Shown: one piece after another, positions 1 through 7,011 of the stretch
How positions within the stretch are numbered: the first letter of the stretch is position 1
Layout of the letters: every line of letters starts with the position of its first letter
Source of the DNA: a virus
Direction: 5' to 3' (one strand)
DNA length: 26,324 bases
Virus record (IMG/VR): IMGVR_UViG_3300031722_000146
Coordinates: 1-26,324 of that record
Translations under genes and position numbers: made by a program
Notes under the pieces: generated by a model
What the model was told of the DNA's origin: nothing
Database searches by the model: none
What the model saw: the letters and a program-made list of their open reading frames with translations, nothing else

Positions 1-315
1 ATTATCACACGGAGCATATTTGCCTACTTTAACCGGGGTAATGCCAATATAATTCTGTGTAATGAAATCCATTTTCTTGCAAAAGGAATTCATTTCTTCC
101 AACTTGAGCGAAAAATAACCCTTGTAACCCTTCTTCACGAAGTAATATCGGAGCGAAGTTCCGCCGATCGGTTTAATTCCCGAGAACTTAATCAGGCATT
201 TGCGCCAAATATCTTTATCAGGTAATCCGTGCATCTGTAAAGCTGCAACGTAACGGATTTGTTTTTCTGTCATTTCTCCGTAGTTCCTCGGAGCAGTTAA
301 GTTGATTGTACTCAT
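1..315 (-). CDS. Phage structural-region protein, N-terminal part only
   Basis: The reading frame starts at the ATG at 313-315 and stays open for 105 codons to the window edge, so the C-terminus is missing. The N-terminus reads MSTINLTAPRNYGEMTEKQ. The visible part is basic and mainly helical, with an aromatic/lysine-rich segment (RYYFVKKGYKGYF) near residues 66-78. Its ATG lies one base after the stop of the DUF6712-like gene, so the two are co-transcribed and very probably translationally coupled. The position after portal and DUF6712-like genes suggests a connector, neck or tail-completion role, but that rests on context only. I do not recognise the family. Confidence 0.7.
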   Translation of the reverse strand, partial: MSTINLTAPRNYGEMTEKQIRYVAALQMHGLPDKDIWRKCLIKFSGIKPIGGTSLRYYFVKKGYKGYFSLKLEEMNSFCKKMDFITQNYIGITPVKVGKYAPCDN

Positions 316-316
316 A

Positions 317-1150
317 TTATCCGAAAAAATAAGTTGGATCCGATTGTAAATTCTGATAAACAGGTGTTGTTTTCAATGCGTATTCAGCACTATTTGCATA
401 TACTGTGTAAGTTTCCAGGTCCTTGTCGAGAATATTGCTGAGTATGTTGCATATTTTCTCAGCCTCATCCGTGTTTTTGTTTACTAGCTGGCCGAGAACC
501 ATTTTACAATGAATAATTATTACTTTAGAAGCCTCAGTGAACGTATTTAGGCGGGTTTCTGCAATTAATTGTTGCATATAGTCAGCACTAATCACTTTCT
601 CCAATATGTTTTTTTGCCAACTTACCAGGTTACTTTTTGCGTCCATAAATGATTTTCGCTTCACGCCGCTCACAGTGGCATATTTGGCGAAATCATTACC
701 GGTAAGTATCAAACAATTGGTCAAATCTTCAAATTCCGAAAAAGCAGTCCAGGCTGCCAACGCTTCAGCATCTTTCAAAATGCCCTGGATCAATAAATCA
801 GTATTCATATATAGTTGAACTGAGCACCATTCAATAAGTCGCTGCACTCGTTCTTTACTTGCCGGTAGCTGGTTGCTATTATTCACTACCGCAAAACCGT
901 TGTTCGTTTGTATCAGGTCAACAAAAGGAATAGCATTTTCGTACGCCTGGAGACAAAGCAAACGACTGGCAATAACTTTAAGTGGATTTTCAACGGGAAG
1001 AGTTTCAAAATATTGGGATAGATCTTCACCTAGAAATAAACCTATAAGTTGATTTTCGGCCTCCGACAAGTACGGCTCAATGGCATTGAATTGAGTTCCT
1101 TCAGCAGTGGGAATATACCCTACAAATTGTACAATTGTTGTAATTAGCAT
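317..1150 (-). CDS. DUF6712-like phage structural protein
   Basis: A 277-aa protein without signal peptide or membrane segment. The N-terminal part, with an FNAIEPYLSEAE segment near residues 21-32 and a GLFLGEDL segment near 37-44, resembles the DUF6712 proteins of Bacteroides phages, which sit in head/connector gene clusters and have no proven function. The rest is predicted mostly helical, with few charged repeats. It starts 6 bp after the portal stop and is followed after one base by the truncated gene at the window edge, so it belongs to the portal operon. A head-completion or connector protein is the most likely role, by inference from position. The family assignment is from recalled similarity, not a search. 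Confidence 0.7.
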   Translation of the reverse strand: MLITTIVQFVGYIPTAEGTQFNAIEPYLSEAENQLIGLFLGEDLSQYFETLPVENPLKVIASRLLCLQAYENAIPFVDLIQTNNGFAVVNNSNQLPASKERVQRLIEWCSVQLYMNTDLLIQGILKDAEALAAWTAFSEFEDLTNCLILTGNDFAKYATVSGVKRKSFMDAKSNLVSWQKNILEKVISADYMQQLIAETRLNTFTEASKVIIIHCKMVLGQLVNKNTDEAEKICNILSNILDKDLETYTVYANSAEYALKTTPVYQNLQSDPTYFFG

Positions 1151-1156
1151 AATATT

Positions 1157-2545
1157 TTAATTATCTTGGTTATCCTGGTTAGCGTTCGGATCAGCTGTTT
1201 TTGTTTTGGCTGAAGTACCTTCATCGAGCGTTGTCAGCTGCATAAATGGTGTATCTATTTTTACATCATTTTCCCATCCATTATAGTTGATTATCACAAA
1301 GTAAGGCTCAGCTAAAATCTGACGAATAGGAACATCCAATGCCTGTTTAATGGTAAAAAGTTCACGTTTATCACTTCCGGACATTCCGCCTTTCGATTTG
1401 CCTGGCACTGCACCAATCAAACTCGGGTGAATGCCATCGGCATAACATTCCATGTTGCTGGCTTCCTCAGTATCTTCAATCCAATCGCCACCCTCTTTGG
1501 TTGGGTTAATGACGTTAATACGAATCATAGAATTTTCTTTTCCGTTGGGGTCAACGTAGAATCCGGAGAACCAAACCTTGCCGGCATTGACAATACCTGT
1601 CAAAAATGACTTGATATTTTCCTTTTCAGCTTTTACACGCTCAACCTGTTTTTTTGGATCCGTAATATTTTCATCCCGGAAAACATTGTCCCAATAACTC
1701 TTATTGATTTCTACCTGATACTTGATCACCAATCCATTTTTGAATTTAATTTTTTTCCCTTCAGCAATCAGTTGCTTAATATCGTACCAACCGCTGTTGA
1801 AAACTGCCCAGCTGTACGGAAATGGATAGTATTTGTTACCCGGAATCGGAATGGCGTTACGCATCGCAAATTTTCGTACCGTTGTAGGCGTGTTGTTTTT
1901 TCCTTCTTCGTTTGGAATTATGCCCATGCGCATTTCCAAATCACCCAGTGGATCGCTTTCGTCAAGCAATTCTATCACCTCACAGTCGTCCCACACTGGA
2001 GTGCCTTTTTCGAAGTTGGCAAAATAAACATGCTCTATCCTACCCGTTTTCTTATTACAGGTTTCGAAACGGCAATAAGTAGCATCTTTATGCTTTATCT
2101 TCACAATTTTCTTTCCGTCGCCACTTAAAATAAGAACCGTAACGGTGAAGAAAAAGTGTTTAATATCCGTTTGTTGCTCCAACCAATATTTTACAGGCCG
2201 GTTATACTTGAAAAAAGTCAGCACTTCTTTATTTGTAATCTTCTTGCCTTCCTCCGGATGTTCAATTTTTAGTCCGGCACCGTAACCCGATAATATATTG
2301 AAAAATATATTCGACGACATTACTTCGTCATTTCTTCTCAATGCCAATACATTATTAGGCCTAAGGTTATCATCTCCCCAGGGAACAAAACCCCTAAAAC
2401 TATCCGGTGCACCCGATACGCGTGTAGGCGTTTGGCTCTGATCTATATCGAAAACGGTTACTCCCTCATTAATTTTATCCAGGGCGCGAGCTGCTATCTC
2501 ATCTACCGGAATTTCAAAAACCTGTTGGTCAAATTGCTGGTTCAT
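1157..2545 (-). CDS. Phage portal protein (putative)
   Basis: A 462-aa protein of typical portal length. Near residues 54-70 it has a W-G-D-D-N-L-R-P-N-N segment followed by helices, as in many Bacteroidota phage portals, where it marks the start of the wing/clip core. A conserved-looking segment near residues 374-400 (GIHPSLIGAVPGKSKGGMSG) resembles the portal C-terminal crown region where selected binding partners are checked. The last 25 residues are polar and low-complexity (Asn/Asp/Gln rich), probably disordered. As a dodecameric ring it would form the DNA entry channel at the capsid vertex and dock the terminase. It lies between a 73-aa protein and the DUF6712-like gene in one operon. 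Unusually, it is separated from the large terminase by about 5 kb of accessory DNA. Confidence 0.7.
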   Translation of the reverse strand: MNQQFDQQVFEIPVDEIAARALDKINEGVTVFDIDQSQTPTRVSGAPDSFRGFVPWGDDNLRPNNVLALRRNDEVMSSNIFFNILSGYGAGLKIEHPEEGKKITNKEVLTFFKYNRPVKYWLEQQTDIKHFFFTVTVLILSGDGKKIVKIKHKDATYCRFETCNKKTGRIEHVYFANFEKGTPVWDDCEVIELLDESDPLGDLEMRMGIIPNEEGKNNTPTTVRKFAMRNAIPIPGNKYYPFPYSWAVFNSGWYDIKQLIAEGKKIKFKNGLVIKYQVEINKSYWDNVFRDENITDPKKQVERVKAEKENIKSFLTGIVNAGKVWFSGFYVDPNGKENSMIRINVINPTKEGGDWIEDTEEASNMECYADGIHPSLIGAVPGKSKGGMSGSDKRELFTIKQALDVPIRQILAEPYFVIINYNGWENDVKIDTPFMQLTTLDEGTSAKTKTADPNANQDNQDN

Positions 2546-2547
2546 AA

Positions 2548-2769
2548 TTATATATAAATTTTTTGATCGTTTAATTCAAAAATGCAAATCACTCTCACTT
2601 TCCGCACTTCGCGGCTCTCGGTAAACAATAGGTTGGCTGTGCCTTTGTGATAGTTAGAAGTGCAAACTACCTTGTTACATACCATTATTTCACCGCTTGA
2701 AGTCCAAACCTTGCAATTGAATTCTTTTTTCGAATTCAGTGTTTTTCGTAACGTACTAATATGCAGCAT
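2548..2769 (-). CDS. Small conserved phage protein upstream of portal
   Basis: A 73-aa protein. I start it at the ATG at 2767-2769, one base after the stop (2771-2773) of the 362-aa gene. A longer frame beginning at 2820 would overlap that gene by 50 bp and is less likely. The protein begins MLHISTLRKTLNSKKEF and contains a REVRKV segment followed by a beta-strand-like end (FELNDQKIYI). Small proteins of this shape, with an S-R-E-V-R-K type motif, occur beside structural genes in Bacteroides phages, as far as I recall. Function unknown; a small virion or assembly protein would fit the position. Confidence 0.65.
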   Translation of the reverse strand: MLHISTLRKTLNSKKEFNCKVWTSSGEIMVCNKVVCTSNYHKGTANLLFTESREVRKVRVICIFELNDQKIYI

Positions 2770-2770
2770 A

Positions 2771-3859
2771 TCAATTAAATGTATTATCAAATGTGGCATC
2801 GAATATTCCTTTGGCTGCATTCACAAATTGAATACTGCTATTTTTGGCCTTTCGATACGTGAACGAAAATCCCTCGAGTTCGTTAGCGTCAGTATCTGTT
2901 TTATCGAATCCTGTCAGCGTTATTTCTTCATCCGATCCGGTTACACCAGGTGTATAGGTCGACACGTTATAGCTGAGCAACAAATCATCAATCCACTCCA
3001 TTTCACTCTCCCACAGAAAACCGCTATACTGTGCCGTTTCAGCAATAAAATCTTGTGTGATTTTCCGGTACCGGCTTTGAATATTCCCAAGGTTGAATTC
3101 TCCGGATTTTTTCACGTCGCTTCTACCGGTAGCCGTAAAGGTTTCGAGCACACCAAAACTATTCACGAATACAAAGTGCTTCCGGTTTCGGTAGATATTG
3201 AAGTCATTCAGGAAAGTATAGTTATTCGTTTCGAATTCGGTACCTGTAATCCATATCTCATACAACAGGATTTCGGCATTTACATCCAACCCCGAAGCTG
3301 TAATTACAGCACCCATAGAGGTGTTTATCGTTGTAATCTTGTTTTCGGTAGAAGCTGCTATCGCCGCCAATGTACCGGTAGCTTCCGCCCAGTGATCAAC
3401 GGAGTAATATTTTATTTTAAAATGCGGTGTTACAGCTCCGTAACTAGGTTTATGCAAAAAGGAAAGGTATTCATTTCGGCTTTTCGAGGTGCGTTTTTCG
3501 GTGTACGATCGGGTCAGGAAATTTTGAGCAGTCCAGGTACCCGGGTCAACGGTCATATCGGCTTCGCATTTCAGAACCGAAAAAGCGATATCATGTGTGT
3601 AGGCATCTTGAGTAATGGTGTATGAAAAGTCAAGAAGTAAGTTCTGAAGGCTGAGATATTTCTCAACAATTTCGCCAATATTGCGAATTTGTATCTTATT
3701 TTCCACATCGAAAACATAACTTTCCGACAGGATTACATCAGCCCCTTTTTTCAACTCAAAAATCACCGGTGTACTCACATCGGTTTTAATCAGAATAATA
3801 TCCGGTATATTTTTCTGAAAATAGAGTGCTCCAGCTTGCAGTTCTTGAGATATAGTCAT
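2771..3859 (-). CDS. Phage structural protein, possibly tail/baseplate
   Basis: A 362-aa, beta-rich protein with many aromatic residues and short repeats of T/S and N, and no signal peptide or membrane segment. A segment near residues 224-240 (FVFVNSFGVLETF) is of a kind I associate with virion proteins of Bacteroidota phages, but I cannot name the family. Its ATG directly follows the poly-U tail of a strong terminator-like hairpin (3860-3907), so there is no room for a promoter between that hairpin and the start. It heads the left structural operon, followed by the 73-aa, portal and DUF6712-like genes. A tail or adsorption-apparatus component is an inference. Confidence 0.6.
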   Translation of the reverse strand: MTISQELQAGALYFQKNIPDIILIKTDVSTPVIFELKKGADVILSESYVFDVENKIQIRNIGEIVEKYLSLQNLLLDFSYTITQDAYTHDIAFSVLKCEADMTVDPGTWTAQNFLTRSYTEKRTSKSRNEYLSFLHKPSYGAVTPHFKIKYYSVDHWAEATGTLAAIAASTENKITTINTSMGAVITASGLDVNAEILLYEIWITGTEFETNNYTFLNDFNIYRNRKHFVFVNSFGVLETFTATGRSDVKKSGEFNLGNIQSRYRKITQDFIAETAQYSGFLWESEMEWIDDLLLSYNVSTYTPGVTGSDEEITLTGFDKTDTDANELEGFSFTYRKAKNSSIQFVNAAKGIFDATFDNTFN

Positions 3860-3907
3860 AAAAAAAGCGGTTGATTAATTTGATAGTACAAATTAAGTCA
3901 ACCGCTT
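3860..3907 (-). terminator. Strong hairpin plus poly-U abutting the start codon at 3859
   Basis: The arms AAGCGGTTGATTAATTTG (3865-3882) and its complement (3889-3907, one bulged G at 3897) form an 18-bp stem with a 6-nt loop. In the minus-strand direction it is followed by seven U (3866-3860) and then directly by the AUG of the 362-aa gene. It has the full form of an intrinsic terminator for the accessory genes to the right. Confidence 0.8.
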
Positions 3908-3950
3908 GAGGGTAAAAAAAGACAGTGAACAGTATTACTTTACTCTTAAA

Positions 3951-4385
3951 TCAGAATACTTTAGGCTCTGTAAGACTTTTTACGCTGTTATCCATATTTT
4001 CTATTTCAAATTTAGAGCCATTTTCAAATTCTACTTTAAATTTACGACCAGGTTTTATTTCATCAATCGATTTTTCAATATTAGAAATATGATTCTTAAT
4101 TTCTAAATTCAATTCATCGATTATAACTTTGAATCTATGAAGTATAGTATTGATTGGAGCGCCATGTGGCGCTATCTGATTAAAAGAGAAATAATGCTCA
4201 TTACTTGTCATTGATATATCAATATTGTCAATTTCTACATGAAATAAAACATCATTAGCTCTTACCTGACAATCATATATAACACCAATTTCACTTCTTA
4301 GCGTATACCAACCTTCAATCATAGAACTTCTATTCTCGAATAAGTACTTGCTTTCAAGTTCCTTAATAATTTCTGATCGTTTCAT
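3951..4385 (-). CDS. Hypothetical accessory protein
   Basis: A 144-aa protein. I chose the ATG at 4383-4385 (MKRSEIIKELE...), 19 bases after the previous gene's stop. The upstream frame to 4469 overlaps that gene and reads like out-of-frame sequence. It is rich in charged residues, I and E, with a helical N-terminus and a C-terminal half (near residues 95-140) that alternates K/E and looks coiled or elongated, ending near NGSKFEIENMDNSVKSL. There are no cysteines that suggest metal binding, no signal peptide and no membrane helix. It is the last gene of a four-gene accessory operon that ends at the hairpin at 3860-3907. Family not recognised. Confidence 0.6.
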   Translation of the reverse strand: MKRSEIIKELESKYLFENRSSMIEGWYTLRSEIGVIYDCQVRANDVLFHVEIDNIDISMTSNEHYFSFNQIAPHGAPINTILHRFKVIIDELNLEIKNHISNIEKSIDEIKPGRKFKVEFENGSKFEIENMDNSVKSLTEPKVF

Positions 4386-4404
4386 ATTACAAATGTATAA
4401 ATTA

Positions 4405-4929
4405 TTAGTGTTCGCGCAATTCCAGTTCGCCATCTTTTCGCATGAGCCACACTGGAGTCGAATCTTCAAAGCCTATAGTGTAACCATGTGTTGCCAAATA
4501 TGCAGCTATTTCGTTTGTCGATAAGTCTGCCATTGGCCGGATATCGAGTTTAATTTCTTCACTCGTTTTGCGGATCGTTGTATTTTCTTTCGTTGCCGGT
4601 TGAAATTCTCCACAATACCGGGATAAGATTATTTCTTTGAATGTAATTGGTCCTTGCTTGGCCTTCGATTCGTATTGTTCTTTTAGGAATTTAAGCAATT
4701 TTGTTGCATCAATTTTACCCTTAGCCCAACTGTTAGCCATAAATTCATCCCATAAGTATGCATCACCGGTGTATTTGCCATTTTCCGTCACGCGAATAAT
4801 TATTGCGCCTTCCGTACCTGTATCTGCAATTTCAGAAATCATATCATAACATTTCTGCACAAACTCATCGTTATCCTCGAAGGAAATATAATAAGCTTCG
4901 TCATTGATCATTATTTCTGCTTGTGTCAT
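4405..4929 (-). CDS. Hypothetical phage accessory protein
   Basis: A 174-aa acidic soluble protein. Residues 1-100 look like one alpha/beta domain (MTQAEIMINDEAYYISFED at the start). Residues 118-172 form a second small module, with an RKTSEEIKLDIRPMADLST-type linker and a compact end (YTIGFEDSTPVWLMRK). I recall similar C-terminal modules at the ends of other Bacteroides phage proteins but cannot name them. The ATG overlaps the stop of the upstream 81-aa gene (ATGA). It is preceded by a strong Shine-Dalgarno, AAGGAGG, about 6 bases upstream, which is uncommon in this genome. Function unknown. Confidence 0.65.
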   Translation of the reverse strand: MTQAEIMINDEAYYISFEDNDEFVQKCYDMISEIADTGTEGAIIIRVTENGKYTGDAYLWDEFMANSWAKGKIDATKLLKFLKEQYESKAKQGPITFKEIILSRYCGEFQPATKENTTIRKTSEEIKLDIRPMADLSTNEIAAYLATHGYTIGFEDSTPVWLMRKDGELELREH

Positions 4930-5171
4930 GACTGGCCTCCTTCCTCATTCAATTTATTGAAATCATCTTTTATGCAAATCAAATTAATCAGAGATTCTTT
5001 GATCTGAATATCAAAGTCATTTGTCAATATCATAACTCGACAAAGAAGATCTTGCATTTCAGATAGGTAAGTTGCATATCTTTCAGGTGCATCACTTTCA
5101 GCCCAATTACCTAATATTTCAGCTGCATTATCTGTGACTTTAAATCCATTAATAATAGTGGCTGCTTTCAT
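4926..5171 (-). CDS. Small hypothetical accessory protein
   Basis: An 81-aa, mainly helical, acidic protein (MKAATIINGFKVTDNAAEIL...). The start overlaps the upstream stop by the ATGA arrangement. It is preceded by a strong ribosome-binding site whose sequence, GGAAGGAGGCCA, is almost identical to the one before the next gene. Both upstream proteins therefore end in a similar E-G-G-Q peptide. It is the second gene of the operon behind the structured leader. No cysteine pattern, signal peptide or membrane helix; I do not recognise the family. Confidence 0.6.
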   Translation of the reverse strand: MKAATIINGFKVTDNAAEILGNWAESDAPERYATYLSEMQDLLCRVMILTNDFDIQIKESLINLICIKDDFNKLNEEGGQS

Positions 5172-5407
5172 ACTTGGCCTCCTTCCACTAAATTAAATTT
5201 TAATTCTGTGGTACCCATTACAAATGCTACGTTGGTAGTAGTTCCATCGTACTTAAAGTCAACCAGTGCTTCCTGGTCAATGGCTTGTTTCAAATTCAAA
5301 TAAAGTGATTTCAGGAGTAAGCGAGCATCCGACATTGGCACTACTCTCACTTCGTGCACGGGATTTTCTTTTGTAGGTTTAATCCTACGGGTTTGATTTG
5401 TTTTCAT
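5168..5407 (-). CDS. Small hypothetical protein, first gene behind structured leader
   Basis: A 79-aa protein with a basic N-terminus (MKTNQTRRIKPTKENP) and a helical middle followed by strands (FKYDGTTTNVAFVMGTTELKF). The ATG at 5405-5407 directly follows one arm of a 14-bp inverted repeat (5408-5421), so the base pairing of the leader can reach the start codon. Its stop overlaps the ATG of the 81-aa gene. It heads the operon of four genes (5407 to 3951). Function unknown; it is the gene whose translation the leader would control first. Confidence 0.6.
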   Translation of the reverse strand: MKTNQTRRIKPTKENPVHEVRVVPMSDARLLLKSLYLNLKQAIDQEALVDFKYDGTTTNVAFVMGTTELKFNLVEGGQV

Positions 5408-5519
5408 TTCGGGAGTTTCGTGTTTTTGATTTTATGGCAATAAAAGAAGCGATGCCAATATCACGCTACGAAACTCCCGAAGGTATTACCGCTCCAAACG
5501 GCTCGTGATATGGCATCGC
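5408..5519 (-). promoter_or_regulatory. Candidate structured 5' leader RNA with two interleaved inverted repeats
   Basis: Two long inverted repeats are nested out of order. Repeat A, TTCGGGAGTTTCGT (5408-5421), is the exact complement of A' (5468-5481), 14 of 14. Repeat B, GCGATGCCAATATCACG (5449-5465), is complementary to B' (5504-5519) except for one bulged A. In the transcript the order is B', A', B, A, then AUG with no gap. This allows either an H-type pseudoknot or two competing hairpins, one of which reaches the start codon. I do not match it to a known riboswitch class. Confidence 0.55.
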
Positions 5520-5549
5520 CATATTTTCAATAAGTTAGTTTTTGGGCAT

Positions 5550-5582
5550 AAAAAACCACATCGTTATGTGGCACGTAGTGCC
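5550..5582 (-). terminator. Intrinsic terminator after the PH-domain gene
   Basis: On the minus strand the stem CCACAT (5561-5556 arm) with loop AACG pairs to ATGTGG and is followed by six U (5555-5550). A second small hairpin, GGCAC-N3-GTGCC (5570-5582), lies just before it. It is about 65 bases beyond the stop of the gene at 5646-6017 and separates that unit from the structured leader. Confidence 0.65.
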
Positions 5583-5645
5583 TTCGTAAGAGTTTCGTAC
5601 TGCAAATATCGGAATGTTTTTTGAATTGGCAATGCAAAAATGAAA

Positions 5646-6017
5646 TTATTTTGAAAATTCTTGTACTTTCTTCCTAAAACCGAAAGGGTCTCTAATTGTA
5701 TAATAAATTTCTTTCGTTCCTCCAGAACCAATAATAGTAATTGATCCATAATTAAAAATTCTCCCTAATATTCCCTGATCAACATTTACACTTTCAATTT
5801 TAGAATGGTTCATTTCAAATATCTTTCTACTAATCCACCCAATTTTTATTATTACCCTTTTATTCGTTACAGCAAATTCATCTGTTTTCATTTCAATAAA
5901 TGGAATAATGAATAGTGATAATATACCAGTTAAACGCCAAAATATTATTGGGTGATAGGTAGTTTTAAGTTCTATTTGTTCATCTTTAATAAGATTACTT
6001 TCAATATAGTTACTCAT
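5646..6017 (-). CDS. PH-domain (bPH2/YdbS-like) membrane protein
   Basis: A 123-aa protein. Residues about 22-43 form one hydrophobic segment (IIFWRLTGILSLFIIPFI), followed by the hallmark of bacterial PH domain family 2 (YdbS-like): FAVTNKRVIIKIGWISRK at 48-65. The domain continues with IESVNVDQGILGRIF and the GSITIIGSGG turn. Proteins of this family are membrane-anchored, with the PH-like fold on the cytoplasmic side; their ligands are mostly unknown. It follows the lipoprotein gene after 16 bases, so the two form a small moron-like unit that could alter the lysogen's envelope. That role is inferred from context. Confidence 0.7.
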   Translation of the reverse strand: MSNYIESNLIKDEQIELKTTYHPIIFWRLTGILSLFIIPFIEMKTDEFAVTNKRVIIKIGWISRKIFEMNHSKIESVNVDQGILGRIFNYGSITIIGSGGTKEIYYTIRDPFGFRKKVQEFSK

Positions 6018-6033
6018 AATATAGTTAGTTATA

Positions 6034-6312
6034 TTATTTCTTTGTTTTTCCAGTACAAACTGTTTTTGAAGTCATAGTGTAACCACCCGAAGAAGATGTA
6101 ACAGTTGTAGTTAGTTCTTTCATGTAGTTATTCGCCTCCGCTTCAGTCAAATCGCATTTTTCAACAGTTCCGGTAGCTGTTGAACTTTGCCCCGCCATGG
6201 TAACAGTTGTTTTAATACTAAATTCCCAACATGCCTTTACATCTAACCCACCTTCAGATGTACATGAGATAAAAAACATAGCCATTACAGCCAATAATAA
6301 AAATTTCTTCAT
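6034..6312 (-). CDS. Small predicted lipoprotein
   Basis: A 92-aa protein with a clear lipoprotein signal: basic MKK, a hydrophobic stretch and the lipobox F-I-S-C with the lipidated Cys at residue 17. The mature part is about 75 residues, Thr/Ser-rich, beta-like, with three further cysteines (in ACWEF, EKCDL and TVCTG) that could form a disulfide. S-E-G-G follows the lipid-modified Cys closely, which in Bacteroidota resembles but does not meet the surface-export signal (K/Q/A-D-D/E) pattern. A good -10-type element (TATCTTTG) lies about 30 bases upstream, so it can be expressed from the prophage. Superinfection exclusion or surface change is possible but not shown. Confidence 0.7.
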   Translation of the reverse strand: MKKFLLLAVMAMFFISCTSEGGLDVKACWEFSIKTTVTMAGQSSTATGTVEKCDLTEAEANNYMKELTTTVTSSSGGYTMTSKTVCTGKTKK

Positions 6313-6341
6313 AAATATTTATTTTAAAATTAAGTTGAGCA

Positions 6342-6349
6342 CAAAGATA
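6342..6349 (-). promoter_or_regulatory. Bacteroidota-type -7 box upstream of the lipoprotein gene
   Basis: The minus strand reads TATCTTTG, which matches TAnnTTTG exactly, 30 bases before the lipoprotein ATG. A TTTG (6368-6365) occurs only 15 bases further upstream, in the tail of the previous terminator, which is closer than the usual 19-21. The -7 box is good; the -33 element is doubtful. Confidence 0.45.
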
Positions 6350-6365
6350 ATAAATATATTAACGC

Positions 6366-6393
6366 AAAAAAGCCCCGCATTTTTGCGAGGCTT
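6366..6393 (-). terminator. Intrinsic terminator after the 180-aa gene
   Basis: On the minus strand, AAGCCTCGC (6393-6385) pairs with GCGGGGCTT (6378-6370), with one G-U pair and a 6-nt A-rich loop, and the right arm is followed by U residues. It lies 18 bases beyond the stop at 6411. Confidence 0.8.
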
Positions 6394-6410
6394 TAATTGT
6401 TACTTCAAAT

Positions 6411-6953
6411 TTATAATTCTAGCATTTTATAACCATACCTGGCAGAACCATTCACCCGCTTAACCATTTTTTTAAATCCAATACCAGTTAAACACGTTCC
6501 CACATTTATAATTGTCGTATGCTCTTTTATTTCATCATCCAATTTATTGAAAATATCTGTTGGTAACATAAATGTATATGATTCATCAGCATTTGGAATT
6601 CTGTATTTATTTAATATAAATTTTTCTATATCAGGTATAAACTTTCTTTTTGGAAAAACCAATTTTGAAATTGCAGCTTTACATATCGCTTTTTTATATT
6701 TAACTAACTTTGAGTTTATTGAAGAAACAACCAAAATGAATACAATGAAATCTTCAATATCAAAACATAAATATCCTTCGCTTGTGATATTTTCAATTTT
6801 AAAATTAATGTTGAGTCCTCGTTTATTAAATTCTATCATTGTATTGATAAAGTTTATCTTGTAATCTTCACAAAATAGCTTTATCGGAATAAATATTTCC
6901 GAATCAATCTCTAATGTCTTAATTTTCCATCCCCATAAATATTCTGTTTTCAT
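6411..6953 (-). CDS. Hypothetical accessory protein behind the repeat region
   Basis: A 180-aa protein. I use the ATG at 6951-6953 (MKTEYLWGWKIKTLEID); an in-frame start at 6986 would overlap the -7 box found at 6976-6983. It is rich in I, K and F, and its codons are markedly A/T-rich compared with the structural genes. It contains a helical middle (KLVKYKKAICKAAISKLVF near residues 94-112) and a compact C-terminal region (INVGTCLTGIGFKKMVKR near 148-165). No signal peptide or clear membrane helix. It stands alone, with its own promoter and terminator, next to the gene-free region, as expected for a moron gene. Family not recognised. Confidence 0.6.
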   Translation of the reverse strand: MKTEYLWGWKIKTLEIDSEIFIPIKLFCEDYKINFINTMIEFNKRGLNINFKIENITSEGYLCFDIEDFIVFILVVSSINSKLVKYKKAICKAAISKLVFPKRKFIPDIEKFILNKYRIPNADESYTFMLPTDIFNKLDDEIKEHTTIINVGTCLTGIGFKKMVKRVNGSARYGYKMLEL

Positions 6954-6975
6954 AAGCTTATATATTAAATTTCTG

Positions 6976-7011
6976 CAAATATACATATTTTTTACATACT
7001 ACATACTACAC
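6976..7011 (-). promoter_or_regulatory. Promoter with repeat-covered -33 region for the gene at 6411-6953
   Basis: The minus strand carries TATATTTG at 6983-6976, an exact TAnnTTTG -7 box, 22 bases before the ATG. The expected -33 region has no TTTG; instead it has two tandem copies of GTAGTATGT (6993-7011). This arrangement suggests that a protein binding the repeats could activate or block the promoter. Confidence 0.5.

Noticed and set aside
2660-3625. 321-codon frame on the plus strand
   Set aside because: It is antisense to the 362-aa structural gene and the 73-aa gene, has no promoter or ribosome site, and the minus-strand frames fit the operon much better.
5408-5519. Invertible promoter element
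   Set aside because: The inverted repeats are interleaved and only 38-46 bases apart, too close and in the wrong order for an invertible segment bounded by one pair.
5564-5749. 61-codon minus-strand frame
   Set aside because: Overlaps the end of the PH-domain gene and the following terminator; only the PH frame shows a protein family.
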